A stretch of DNA of 64,000 nucleotides from Actinoallomurus liliacearum (GTDB lineage Bacteria; Actinomycetota; Actinomycetes; Streptosporangiales; Streptosporangiaceae). The notes under the pieces are model-generated. The model made no database searches, was not told the DNA's origin, and saw only the letters and a program-made list of their open reading frames with translations. This document shows, piece after piece, positions 16,809 through 25,145 of the stretch (positions within the stretch are counted from its first letter, which is position 1; each line of letters begins with the position of its first letter). The stretch is from assembly GCF_039542035.1 (NCBI RefSeq), contig NZ_BAABHJ010000016.1:1-64000 (forward strand). The letters run 5' to 3'. Made by a program: the position numbers and the translations under genes.

Positions 16809-17380
16809 GTAACGGCCCCTACACAGATCCGTCAACCGGAGTCCTCATCAACAGGCTCGGCATCAGCGACTCGGATGAGCTGTCGCAGGCTGAGGCCGAT
16901 CTGACCTACCTGATGCTCGCCCGGCTTGAGACCCGCTCGCTGCCGGGGAAATACGATCTTGCTCACTTGCAGGCGTTCCACAAGGCGATCTTCGGTGACA
17001 TCTACCCCTGGGCCGGTGAGTTAAGAACCGTGGTGATCGCCAAAGGCCGGCACTTCTGCCTGCCTCAATACATCCAGTCGATCTCGGACGAGATCTTCCG
17101 GAACCTGTTCCGCGAGCGCTACCTCAGGAGACTCGAACGACACGAGTTCGTCGAAAGGCTCACCTTCTATTTGGGCGAGGTCAACGCCATCCATCCCTTC
17201 CGGGAAGGCAACGGCCGTACCCAACGGGCTTTTTTCGGGCAACTTGCCCGAGATGCAGGGTTCACCATCAACTGGCATGGACTCGACGCGGACCGTAATA
17301 GGGAGGCATCGATCGCCAGCATGCTGGGCGATCCTGAACCGATGCTCCGGCTGCTGAACGAGCTCGTCGAGCCGGCTTGA
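16805..17380 (+). CDS. fic: Fic-domain toxin (predicted AMP transferase)
   Basis: Transfers AMP (or a related group) to target proteins. The 191-residue protein contains the complete Fic motif HPFREGNGRTQR with the catalytic His at 130, plus the beta-hairpin flap segment AKGRHFCLPQYI and the IYPWAGELR motif. It lacks an N-terminal inhibitory helix, which agrees with inhibition by the separate upstream antitoxin (class I). The gene has several codons unusual for this genome, including TTA (17021-17023) and AGA, and looks more A+T-rich than its neighbours, suggesting acquisition. The target is unknown; VbhT-type Fic toxins modify gyrase and topoisomerase IV. Confidence 0.93.
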   Translation: MSNGPYTDPSTGVLINRLGISDSDELSQAEADLTYLMLARLETRSLPGKYDLAHLQAFHKAIFGDIYPWAGELRTVVIAKGRHFCLPQYIQSISDEIFRNLFRERYLRRLERHEFVERLTFYLGEVNAIHPFREGNGRTQRAFFGQLARDAGFTINWHGLDADRNREASIASMLGDPEPMLRLLNELVEPA

Positions 17381-17399
17381 CAAGCCGACCTACAGCGGA

Positions 17400-17436
17400 A
17401 TCCCTGGCCGCCGCCGGGATGGCGACCGCCAGGGAT
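17400..17436. terminator. Terminator between convergent fic and nadA
   Basis: Inverted repeat ATCCCTGGC / GCCAGGGAT (9 bp) with a loop that can itself pair. It lies 20 bases after fic and 8 bases before the nadA stop (nadA side), so it can serve both directions. Confidence 0.65.
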
Positions 17437-17443
17437 CGGATGG

Positions 17444-18595
17444 CTACGGGAGGGCGAGCATCTGGTCGAGGGCGGCGCGGGCGTAGTGCGCCGTCTCCTC
17501 GTCGACCGTGATCTGGTTGACGACCTCGCCTCGGGCCAGGGACTCCAGCGACCAGACCAGGTGCGGCAGGTCGATGCGGTTCATCGTCGAGCAGAAGCAG
17601 ACGGTCTTGTCCAGGAAGACGATCGTCTTGTCGGGGTGCCGGTCGGCGAGTCGCTTCACGAGGTTGAGCTCCGTGCCGACGGCCCACGCCGACCCGGCCG
17701 GGGCCTGGTCGAGCATGCGGATGATGTACTCCGTCGACCCGATGTGGTCGGCCTCCTTGACGACCTCGTGACGGCACTCGGGGTGCACGAGCACGTTGAC
17801 GCCGGGGATGCGCGCCCGTACGTCGTCGACGGACTCCTTGCTGAACCGCCCGTGCACCGAGCAGTGCCCGCGCCACAGGATCATCGTGGCGGCCCGCAGT
17901 TCGTCCGCGCCGAGCCCGCCGTCCGGCCGGTGCGGGTTGTAGACCACGCAGTCGTCCAGTCCCAGGCCCATCTCCAGCACGGCGGTGTTGCGGCCCAGGT
18001 GCTGGTCGGGCAGGAACAGCACCTTCGAGCCCTTGGAGAACGCCCACTCGAGGGCGCGGCGGGCATTGGAGGACGTGCAGACGGTGCCGCCGTGCCGGCC
18101 GACGAACGCCTTGATGTCGGCCGAGGAGTTCATGTACGTGATCGGCACGACGTCGTCGGCGATCCCCGCGTCCTCCAGGACCTCCCAGCACTCCTCGACC
18201 TGGTCGTAGGTCGCCATGTCGGCCATCGAGCAGCCGGCGGCCAGGTCCGGCAGGACGACCCGCTGGTCCGCGCGGGTCAGGATGTCGGCGGACTCGGCCA
18301 TGAAGTGCACACCGCAGAAGACGACGTACGGCGCCTGCGGCCGGGCCGCGGCCTCCTGGGCGAGCTTGAAGGAGTCGCCCGTGACGTCCGCGAACTGGAT
18401 GACCTCGTCGCGCTGGTAGTGGTGGCCCAGCACGAACAGCCGTTCGCCCAGGGCGGCCTTGGCGGCATGGGCCCGCTCGACCAGGGCCGGGTCGGAGGCG
18501 GGCGGCAGGTCGCCCGGGCAGGAGACCCCGCGCTCGCTCGCCGGGTCGGCGCCGCGGCCGAGGAGCAGCAGGGGGCTGCCGATGTCGATGGTCAC
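17444..18595 (-). CDS. nadA: Quinolinate synthase A
   Basis: [4Fe-4S] enzyme that condenses iminoaspartate with dihydroxyacetone phosphate to make quinolinate for NAD. The 383 residues include LGHHYQRDEVIQFAD, the conserved cysteine regions VVFCGVHFMAES, VHPECRHEVV and TVCFCSTMNRIDL, and the EYIIRML segment. The start is GTG 18595 with GGGAG upstream. nadB and nadC are not adjacent in this window; in Streptomyces and here nadA stands alone next to erpA. Confidence 0.96.
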   Translation of the reverse strand: MTIDIGSPLLLLGRGADPASERGVSCPGDLPPASDPALVERAHAAKAALGERLFVLGHHYQRDEVIQFADVTGDSFKLAQEAAARPQAPYVVFCGVHFMAESADILTRADQRVVLPDLAAGCSMADMATYDQVEECWEVLEDAGIADDVVPITYMNSSADIKAFVGRHGGTVCTSSNARRALEWAFSKGSKVLFLPDQHLGRNTAVLEMGLGLDDCVVYNPHRPDGGLGADELRAATMILWRGHCSVHGRFSKESVDDVRARIPGVNVLVHPECRHEVVKEADHIGSTEYIIRMLDQAPAGSAWAVGTELNLVKRLADRHPDKTIVFLDKTVCFCSTMNRIDLPHLVWSLESLARGEVVNQITVDEETAHYARAALDQMLALP

Positions 18596-18618
18596 TGGGA
18601 GGCTCCCTTGACAGGCTT

Positions 18619-18635
18619 ATCGTCTCTTTGACGAT
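18619..18635 (-). promoter_or_regulatory. Inverted repeat in the nadA promoter region
   Basis: ATCGTC-N5-GACGAT lies about 24 bases upstream of the nadA GTG, where the -10 region or an operator would be. A related GACGATACGTCATCGTACG stretch continues upstream. It may be a repressor site of an NAD regulator such as NrtR, but no match to a known consensus is claimed. Confidence 0.35.
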
Positions 18636-18791
18636 ACGTCATCGTACGCGGCGTCGGTCAAGCCGCCGGGAGCGGCTGTGAAAGAACCGGTCCATTGGGG
18701 AATGCCCCCGGGCAGCGGGTACGTTGTGCGGAGAGGCAAGCGACAACACCACGGCCGCCACAAGGCGACCGAGCCAATCGGGAGTCAGCAC

Positions 18792-19145
18792 ATGACGGTT
18801 CCAGCCGAGACCGGCACGCAGCAGGGCGTCGTCCTCACGGACGCCGCGGCGGAGAAGGCCAAGAGCCTGCTCGACCAGCAGGGCGAAGAAGGTCTCGCAC
18901 TGCGTGTGCAGGTCCAGCCGGGTGGGTGCTCGGGCCTGATCTACCAGCTTTACTTCGATGACCGCCAGCTGGACGGTGACCTCGTTCAGGACTTCAACGG
19001 CCTCGCCGTGCGCGTCGAGCGGAAGAGCGTCCCCTACCTCACCGGCGCCACGATCGACTTCGTCGACAGCATCGAGAAGCAGGGCTTCACGATCGACAAC
19101 CCGAACGCCAGCGGCTCCTGCGCCTGCGGCGACTCGTTCCACTGA
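18792..19145 (+). CDS. erpA: Iron-sulfur cluster insertion protein (ErpA/IscA, HesB family)
   Basis: A-type carrier that delivers Fe-S clusters to apo-proteins. The 117-residue protein has the three conserved cysteines: one in QPGGCSGLIYQL and two in the C-terminal SGSCACGDSF. The start at ATG 18792 follows GGGAGTC; the frame is open upstream, but this start fits the family. It is divergent from the Fe-S enzyme gene nadA. Confidence 0.95.
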   Translation: MTVPAETGTQQGVVLTDAAAEKAKSLLDQQGEEGLALRVQVQPGGCSGLIYQLYFDDRQLDGDLVQDFNGLAVRVERKSVPYLTGATIDFVDSIEKQGFTIDNPNASGSCACGDSFH

Positions 19146-19165
19146 GCCTTTAGGGCTTCACGCGA

Positions 19166-19204
19166 CGATGCCCGTGACCGGGTCCACCCCGGGCACGGGC
19201 ATCG
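19166..19204 (+). terminator. Terminator after erpA
   Basis: Perfect CGATGCCCGTG / CACGGGCATCG stem (11 bp) with a second internal CCGGG/CCCGG stem, followed by GGCGTTTC. It lies 20 bases beyond the erpA stop. Confidence 0.85.
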
Positions 19205-19311
19205 GGCGTTTCAGCGGCCGGTGACGCAGTACCCTTGCCGGGTTTGGACCGCCATTCGAGACGGCCTCGCGGTGATGACGGGGCCGCCGAACCGACGAGG
19301 AGATCGACGTC

Positions 19312-20277
19312 GTGCGCATCGCTGTAGCCGGCTCCATCGCAACCGACCATCTGATGAGTTTCCCGGGCCGGTTCGCGGACCAGCTCATCCCCGACCAGCT
19401 GCACACCGTGTCCCTGTCCTTCCTCGTCGACGAGCTGGAGATCCGGCGCGGCGGCGTGGCGGCCAACATCTGTTACGGCATGGGCCTGCTCGGCCAGCGC
19501 CCGGTCCTCGTCGGCGCGGTCGGCGACGACTTCGCCGACTACCGCTCCTGGCTGGAGCGGCACGGCGTGGACACGTCCGCGGTGCACGTCTCCGACCTGC
19601 ACCACACCGCCCGGTTCCTGTGCACGACCGACCAGGACCACAACCAGATCGCCTCCTTCTACGCGGGCGCGATGAGCGACGCCCGCCAGATCGAGCTGCA
19701 GCCGATCGCCGAGCGGCTCGGCGGCATCGACCTGGTCCTCATCGGCGCCGACGACCCCGAGGCGATGATCCGTCACACGGAGGAGTGCCGCACCCGGGGG
19801 ATCCCGTTCGCCGCGGACCCGTCGCAGCAGCTCGCCCGGATGGACGACGTGCGGGAGCTCATCGACGGCGCCGCGTACCTGTTCACCAACGAGTACGAGG
19901 CGTCGCTGTGCGAGCAGAAGAGCGGCTGGTCGAGCGAGGAGATCCTCTCCCGCGTCGGCGTCCGCGTCACCACGCTCGGCCCGAAGGGCGTGCGCATCGA
20001 CCGCGTCGGCGAGCCGAGCCTGCACGTCGAAGCGGCCCCGGAGGTTCAGAAGGTCGAGCCGACGGGCGTCGGTGACGCGTTCCGCGCCGGGTTCCTGACC
20101 GCGCTGGCCTGGGGACTGTCCCTCGAACGCGCCGCGCAGACCGGGAACCTCATCGCGGCGCACGCGCTGGAGGTCGCCGGCCCGCAGGAGTACACCCTCC
20201 ACGGCGAGCGCTTCGTCGAGCGGTTCGCCGACGCGTACGGCGAGCAGGCCGCCGCCGAGGTCGCCCACCACCTCTGA
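19312..20277 (+). CDS. adoK: Adenosine kinase (PfkB family)
   Basis: Phosphorylates adenosine to AMP. The 321-residue protein closely resembles M. tuberculosis AdoK (Rv2202c) as I recall it: SIATDHLM, FADQLIPDQLHTVSLSFLVD, the RGGVAANI sugar-binding motif, HTEECRTRGIPFAADPSQQL, and the PfkB anion-hole motif PTGVGDAFRAGF with the catalytic Asp. The start is GTG 19312. The gene sits in the same neighbourhood (near ctaC and erpA) as in mycobacteria. Confidence 0.92.
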   Translation: MRIAVAGSIATDHLMSFPGRFADQLIPDQLHTVSLSFLVDELEIRRGGVAANICYGMGLLGQRPVLVGAVGDDFADYRSWLERHGVDTSAVHVSDLHHTARFLCTTDQDHNQIASFYAGAMSDARQIELQPIAERLGGIDLVLIGADDPEAMIRHTEECRTRGIPFAADPSQQLARMDDVRELIDGAAYLFTNEYEASLCEQKSGWSSEEILSRVGVRVTTLGPKGVRIDRVGEPSLHVEAAPEVQKVEPTGVGDAFRAGFLTALAWGLSLERAAQTGNLIAAHALEVAGPQEYTLHGERFVERFADAYGEQAAAEVAHHL

Positions 20278-20288
20278 CCAGTACCCGA

Positions 20289-20325
20289 AGCGCTCGCTCC
20301 GCCGCCATCCGCCGGAGCGAGCGCT
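20289..20325. terminator. Terminator after adoK
   Basis: Perfect 13-bp stem AGCGCTCGCTCCG / CGGAGCGAGCGCT with an 11-nt loop, 11 bases beyond the adoK stop. It contains the GGAGCGAGCG unit also found at 15602 and 20369. Confidence 0.82.
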
Positions 20326-20360
20326 CACCCGTTAGACGGTGCATCAGGCACCGGCGAACC

Positions 20361-20379
20361 GCGCTCGCGGAGCGAGCGC
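20361..20379 (-). terminator. Terminator after the TusA-like gene
   Basis: GCGCTCGC-GGA-GCGAGCGC hairpin (8 bp) starting three bases beyond the TusA-like stop codon on the minus strand. Confidence 0.65.
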
Positions 20380-20382
20380 AAT

Positions 20383-20682
20383 TCAATACGTGCGGCGTAC
20401 GTGGAAGGCCCAGCCGCGGGGGAGGGTCTCCTCGCGGACGAAGTCCTGGGACTTCATCCGGCACCACGCGGGCACGTCGGTGCGCGCGGCGACGTCGTCG
20501 GCCTGCACCGCGATGATCTGGCCGACCGGCACCTCGCCGATGCGCTCGGCGAGCATGATGATCGGGATGGGGCACTTACGGCCGAGCGCGTCGATGGTCA
20601 GGACCGGCAGCGGTCCGTGATACGCCGGGGGCATCGCCTCCTGCGGCGTCTCCCGCTCGGCCCGGCGGCGCCTCAGCCCCAT
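20383..20682 (-). CDS. TusA-family sulfur carrier protein
   Basis: Small protein that carries persulfide sulfur on a cysteine. The 99 residues contain the TusA signature LDALGRKCPIPIIMLAERI-like segment, with the active Cys before PIP, and a following GQIIAVQADDVAARTDVPAWC domain. An N-terminal basic extension of ~18 residues is unusual. It lies 13 bases downstream of the cysteine desulfurase gene, which is a likely sulfur donor. Confidence 0.9.
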   Translation of the reverse strand: MGLRRRRAERETPQEAMPPAYHGPLPVLTIDALGRKCPIPIIMLAERIGEVPVGQIIAVQADDVAARTDVPAWCRMKSQDFVREETLPRGWAFHVRRTY

Positions 20683-20695
20683 CGCATCTCCCTAC

Positions 20696-21832
20696 TCACT
20701 GACTGGTCACCCCCGCCGTACGGCGGAGTCTGGCCACGGCTCCGGGAAGAACCGCGAGGAAACGGTCGACGTCGGTCGCGCTGGTTCCGCGAGGGAGCGA
20801 TACCCGGACGTTCCCGTGGGTAATCACCCCCATTGCCTCCAGGACGTGGCTGGGACGCAGCGTATCGGCCGTACAGGAGCTGCCGGAAGAAACGGCGAAA
20901 CCGAGCCGGTCTAGTTCGGTGAGGAGCGCCTCGCCCTCGACGTACAGACAGGAGAACGTCACCAGGTGCGGCAGGCGGCGTACGGGGTCGCCGATGACCT
21001 CGACGTCCTCGACGAGCTGCGGCACGCGGTCGCGGATCCGGTCGACCAGTGCGGACAGCCGTGGGCCGTCGCGTTCCAGCTCGGCCGCGTACGCCTCCAG
21101 CGCCGCGGCAGCGGCGACGGCTCCGGGAACGTTCTCGAACCCGGGGACCCGGCGGCCCTCACGCTCGTCCTCCGGGAGCGGCGACCGCCACCGGGTGTTC
21201 TTCCGGATGACGAGGACGCCGACGCCCGGCGGACCGCCCCACTTGTGGGCGCTGGCGGCGAGCAGCGACCAGCCGGTGGGCACCTCGATCCGGCCGGCGG
21301 ACTGCGCGGCGTCGACGAACAACGGGACGCGCGCCGCGCGGCACGCCTCGGCCACCTCCGCGACCGGCTGCAGCGTGCCGACCTCGTGGTTCGCGGACTG
21401 CAGGCAGGCCAGTGCCGTGTCGGGGCGCAGCGCCGCCGCGAACTCCTCCGGGTCGACCCGGCCCGTACGGTCCACGCCGACCGTGGTCACCTTCCCGCCC
21501 TCGCGCTCGTGCAGCGCCGCGGTGTGCAGGACGCTGGAGTGCTCGACGGCGCCGACCACCAGGTGGCGGCCGGTCCGGCGGCGGGCCGACAGGGTGCCCA
21601 GCATCGCCAGGTGCACCGCCTGGGTGCCGGAGGAGGTGAAGTACGTCTCGTCGGGGCGCACGCCGAACGCGACGGCGACCTTGGCTCTCGCCTGGTCGAG
21701 CAGCAGCCGGGCGCGCCGCGCGTCGCCGTAGAGCCGCTGCGGGTCGGCCCAGCCGCCGTCCAGCGCGGAGACAAGGGCGTCCCGGGCCGCCGGATGCAGG
21801 GATTCGGTGGACGCCGCATCGAAGTAGGCCAC
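20696..21832 (-). CDS. Cysteine desulfurase (IscS/NifS-like, class V aminotransferase)
   Basis: PLP enzyme that moves sulfur from cysteine onto an active-site persulfide. The 378 residues contain the PLP lysine in SAHKWGGPPGVG, the EHSSVLH substrate region, FVDAAQSAG with the PLP-binding Asp, and the sulfur-accepting SSGSSCTAD loop. The start is GTG 21832. It is paired with the TusA-like gene and sits divergently from ctaC. It may feed tRNA thiolation (thiI lies in the same window) or Fe-S assembly. Confidence 0.92.
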   Translation of the reverse strand: MAYFDAASTESLHPAARDALVSALDGGWADPQRLYGDARRARLLLDQARAKVAVAFGVRPDETYFTSSGTQAVHLAMLGTLSARRRTGRHLVVGAVEHSSVLHTAALHEREGGKVTTVGVDRTGRVDPEEFAAALRPDTALACLQSANHEVGTLQPVAEVAEACRAARVPLFVDAAQSAGRIEVPTGWSLLAASAHKWGGPPGVGVLVIRKNTRWRSPLPEDEREGRRVPGFENVPGAVAAAAALEAYAAELERDGPRLSALVDRIRDRVPQLVEDVEVIGDPVRRLPHLVTFSCLYVEGEALLTELDRLGFAVSSGSSCTADTLRPSHVLEAMGVITHGNVRVSLPRGTSATDVDRFLAVLPGAVARLRRTAGVTSQ

Positions 21833-21955
21833 GAAGAAGACACTAATGGGGGTCCCAAGTGGGTGTCCGCGACCCTCACGCTAATGTTTGGTCGACAAGC
21901 GTGAACATCGAACTGATCGCCCGGAGATTCGGGCTTCATCGTGGGAAGGCAATCC

Positions 21956-22789
21956 GTGAGTCCGACCCGCCGTAGGAAGCGGCACATGCACGTGCGCACT
22001 GGAGCGCCGAGCCCGCGGCGACGCATGCTGCAGGGCGCCGTGGTGCTCTCCATGTTGGCGCTCGCCACGACGGCGTGCTCAGGCCAAGGCAAGCGTCTCG
22101 GTCTGCCGACACCGGTGACCGAGCAGGCCAAGCGCGTCGTGACCCTGTGGCAGGGGTCATGGATCGCGGCGTTCGTCGTCGGTGCGCTCGTGTGGGGGCT
22201 GATCATCTGGGCGGTGCTGTTCCACCGCAAGCGTTCTGACCAGCTGCCGCCGCAGGTCCGGTACAACCTGCCGATCGAGATGCTCTACACCGTCGTGCCG
22301 TTCATCATCATCGCGGTGCTGTTCTACTTCACCGCGCGCGACGAGACGTATCTCAACAAGGTCAGCAAGACGAACGATCCGGGCCAGGTCACGCAGGTCA
22401 ACGTGACCGCCTTCCAGTGGAGCTGGCAGTTCGACTACCCGCAGTACCACACGAAGCCGATCGTCGGTCAGCCCACGAGCCCCGACGCCACCAACAAGCC
22501 CGTCCTCGTCATCCCGGTCGGGCAGCGGGTACGCTTCCACCTGGTCTCGACGGACGTCATCCACTCCTTCTGGGTCCCCTCGTTCATTTTCAAGCGGGAC
22601 ATCCTTCCCGGTGCCCGCAGCGGACAGGACTTCGAGGTCACCCCGACCAAGACGGGGACGTTCGAGGGACGCTGCGCTGAGTTCTGCGGCGTCGACCACA
22701 GCCGGATGCTCTTCCAGGTGAAGATCGTCACGCCGCAGGAGTTCCAGCAGTTCATCTCGAGCCACCAGGCGAGCGGGAGCGCTCAGTGA
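21956..22789 (+). CDS. ctaC: Cytochrome c oxidase subunit II
   Basis: Carries the CuA site that accepts electrons in the aa3 oxidase. The 277-residue protein has a signal with possible lipobox (LATTAC), two membrane helices, a cupredoxin domain, and the CuA ligands in GRCAEFCGVDHSRM (from Cys240). I chose GTG 21956 because GGAAGG lies seven bases upstream; GTG 21941 would add five residues. The aromatic electron-entry stretch FQWSWQFDYPQY is present. The stop overlaps the ctaD start (GTGA). Confidence 0.95.
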   Translation: MSPTRRRKRHMHVRTGAPSPRRRMLQGAVVLSMLALATTACSGQGKRLGLPTPVTEQAKRVVTLWQGSWIAAFVVGALVWGLIIWAVLFHRKRSDQLPPQVRYNLPIEMLYTVVPFIIIAVLFYFTARDETYLNKVSKTNDPGQVTQVNVTAFQWSWQFDYPQYHTKPIVGQPTSPDATNKPVLVIPVGQRVRFHLVSTDVIHSFWVPSFIFKRDILPGARSGQDFEVTPTKTGTFEGRCAEFCGVDHSRMLFQVKIVTPQEFQQFISSHQASGSAQ

Positions 22790-24462
22790 CCACGACCATC
22801 ACTCATTCCACCCCCTCCGCGCCGGCGTTCCGGCCGCGGCCGAGCAAGGGCCGCGTCCTCGTGTCGTGGCTCACGTCCACGGACCACAAGGTGATCGGGT
22901 ACATGTACCTGATCACGTCGTTCGTGTTCTTCGGCATCGGCGGCATCATGGCGCTGCTCATGCGCAGCGAGCTGGCCAAGCCGGGCCTGCAGTTCCTGAG
23001 CAACGAGCAGTTCAACCAGCTGTTCACCATGCACGGCACGATCATGCTGCTGATGTTCGCGACGCCGCTGTTCATCGGCTTCGGCAACGTCATCATGCCG
23101 TTGCAGATCGGATCGCCGGACGTGGCGTTCCCGCGCATGAACATGCTGAGCTTCTACTTCTTCCTGTTCGGCAGCAGCATCACGCTCATCGGATTCCTCA
23201 CGCCGGGCGGCGCCGCCAGCTTCGGCTGGTACGCCTACACCCCGCTCTCGGACATCGTCCGGTCCCCGGAGGTCGGCGGCGACCTGTGGATCATGGGTCT
23301 GACGCTCTCCGGCCTCGGCACGATCCTCGGTGGCGTCAACTTCATCACGACGATCTTCTGCATGCGGGCGCCCGGCATGACGATGTTCCGGATGCCGATC
23401 TTCACGTGGAACATCCTGCTGACCTCGATCCTCGTGCTGATGGCGTTCCCGGTGCTCGCCGCCGCGCTGCTGGCCCTGGAGGCCGACCGTAAGCTCGGCG
23501 CGCACGTGTTCGACCCGGCCACCGGCGGTGCGATGCTCTGGCAGCACCTGTTCTGGTTCTTCGGCCACCCAGAGGTCTACATCGTCGCGCTGCCGTTCTT
23601 CGGCATCATCACCGAGATCCTGCCGGTGTTCAGCCGCAAGCCGGTGTTCGGTTACATCGGCCTGGTCGGCGCCACCATCGCGATCGCGGGCCTGTCCGTG
23701 ACCGTGTGGGCGCACCACATGTTCCCCACCGGCCAGGTGCTGCTGCCGTTCTTCTCGTTCATGACGTTCCTGATCGCGGTCCCGACCGGTGTGAAGTTCT
23801 TCAACTGGGTCGGCACGATCTGGCGCGGGCACCTGACGTTCGAGACGCCGATGCTCTGGTCGATCGGCTTCCTGGTGACGTTCCTGTTCGGCGGCCTGAC
23901 CGGCATCATCCTGGCCTCGCCGCCGCTGGACTTCCAGCTCAACGACTCCTACTTCGTCGTCGCGCACTTCCACTACGTGCTGTTCGGCACCGTGGTCTTC
24001 GCGATGTTCGCGGGCTTCTACTTCTGGTGGCCCAAGATGACGGGGAAGATGCTCAACGAGACCCTCGGGAAGATCCACTTCTGGCTGCTGTTCATCGGCT
24101 TCCACACCACCTTCCTGGTCCAGCACTGGCTCGGCGCGGAGGGCATGCAGCGGCGTGTCCCGGACTACGCCAAGCAGTTCACCGCGCTGAACGTCGTCTC
24201 GACCATCGGCGCGTTCATCCTCGCAGTGTCGATGATCCCGTTCCTGTGGAACGTCTTCATCACGGCGAAGAGCGGCAAGCGGGTGAACGTCGACGACCCG
24301 TGGGGCTTCGGCAACTCGCTCGAGTGGGCGACGTCCTGCCCGCCGCCGCGGCACAACTTCACCTCGATTCCGCGGATCCGGTCGGAGCGCCCGGCGTTCG
24401 ATCTGCACTACCCGCACACGGACCAGGCCGCGGTGACGGCCGGAGCCGGGAAGGAGGACTGA
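22786..24462 (+). CDS. ctaD: Cytochrome c oxidase subunit I
   Basis: Catalytic subunit with haem a and the haem a3-CuB centre; reduces O2 to water and pumps protons. The 558 residues have 12 helices with the diagnostic WFFGHPEVYIVALP (His-Tyr cross-link), WAHHMFPTGQ (CuB histidines) and VAHFHYVLFGTVVFAMFAGFYFW (haem ligands). The start is GTG 22786, coupled to ctaC by a GTGA overlap. ctaF starts one base after its stop. Confidence 0.98.
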   Translation: MTTTITHSTPSAPAFRPRPSKGRVLVSWLTSTDHKVIGYMYLITSFVFFGIGGIMALLMRSELAKPGLQFLSNEQFNQLFTMHGTIMLLMFATPLFIGFGNVIMPLQIGSPDVAFPRMNMLSFYFFLFGSSITLIGFLTPGGAASFGWYAYTPLSDIVRSPEVGGDLWIMGLTLSGLGTILGGVNFITTIFCMRAPGMTMFRMPIFTWNILLTSILVLMAFPVLAAALLALEADRKLGAHVFDPATGGAMLWQHLFWFFGHPEVYIVALPFFGIITEILPVFSRKPVFGYIGLVGATIAIAGLSVTVWAHHMFPTGQVLLPFFSFMTFLIAVPTGVKFFNWVGTIWRGHLTFETPMLWSIGFLVTFLFGGLTGIILASPPLDFQLNDSYFVVAHFHYVLFGTVVFAMFAGFYFWWPKMTGKMLNETLGKIHFWLLFIGFHTTFLVQHWLGAEGMQRRVPDYAKQFTALNVVSTIGAFILAVSMIPFLWNVFITAKSGKRVNVDDPWGFGNSLEWATSCPPPRHNFTSIPRIRSERPAFDLHYPHTDQAAVTAGAGKED

Positions 24463-24463
24463 C

Positions 24464-24859
24464 ATGAAGATCGAGGGTTACCTGTTCGTCTTCTGCGCCC
24501 TGTTCTTCGCGGTGATGGACGCCATCTACTGGCTGTGGTCGCACGACCCGACCGGTACGACGGCGCTGGCGCTGACCATCGGCCTGGCGGGCCTCACCGG
24601 TTTCTACCTGCTGTTCACCGGCCGGCGGATCGACCCGCGGCCGGAGGACGACAAGGACGCCGACATCGCCGAGGGCGCCGGTGAGCTCGGGTTCTTCAGC
24701 CCGCACAGCTGGTGGCCGCTGTTCACGGCGCTCGCCGCCGCGACGGCCGCGCTCGGCGCCGTGTTCGGCTGGTGGCTGCTGCTCATCGGGATGCTCGGGG
24801 TCGTCCTCGCGGCGATCGGGTTCGTCTTCGAGTACTACCGAGGCCACTTCTCGCACTGA
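24464..24859 (+). CDS. ctaF: Cytochrome c oxidase subunit IV (actinobacterial CtaF)
   Basis: Small membrane subunit specific to the actinobacterial aa3 oxidase, 131 residues with four hydrophobic helices, starting MKIEGYLFVFCALFFAVMD and ending FEYYRGHFSH. It stabilises the III-IV supercomplex in mycobacteria. The ATG lies one base after the ctaD stop with AAGGAGG upstream inside ctaD. Confidence 0.95.
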   Translation: MKIEGYLFVFCALFFAVMDAIYWLWSHDPTGTTALALTIGLAGLTGFYLLFTGRRIDPRPEDDKDADIAEGAGELGFFSPHSWWPLFTALAAATAALGAVFGWWLLLIGMLGVVLAAIGFVFEYYRGHFSH

Positions 24860-24870
24860 GGCAGAGGCAA

Positions 24871-24908
24871 CGGAAGGCCGGCACCGCGCAGGCGGTGCCG
24901 GCCTTCCG
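24871..24908 (+). terminator. Terminator after ctaCDF
   Basis: Perfect 17-bp stem (CGGAAGGCCGGCACCGC with its complement) and a four-base loop, 11 bases beyond the ctaF stop. One of the strongest hairpins in the window. The following bases to 25145 hold no gene that I can support. Confidence 0.9.
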
Positions 24909-25145
24909 TATGTCATGGGCCGTACAGAAGTCTCGGCGAACACCACAGCGGCCCGCCCGGCTCAGCCGGCTTCGCCCCACGTGCGCGGTCGGGCGCGCGA
25001 CGTTCACCGAGCATTCCGCGCAGGCACCGAGAGTCCGCACCCGCGCCTCAAGGCCGGGTGAGGGTCGCGGCAGGCTGGGCGCCGACGGGAGCGGCCGACG
25101 GCGTGCGTCGTGGCGCGCCGCGGAATTCAGGCGGCGCGGTGGGGC

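Noticed and set aside
21941..21958. GTG 21941 as ctaC start
   Set aside because: The GGAAGG ribosome site lies after it and is properly spaced for GTG 21956 instead.
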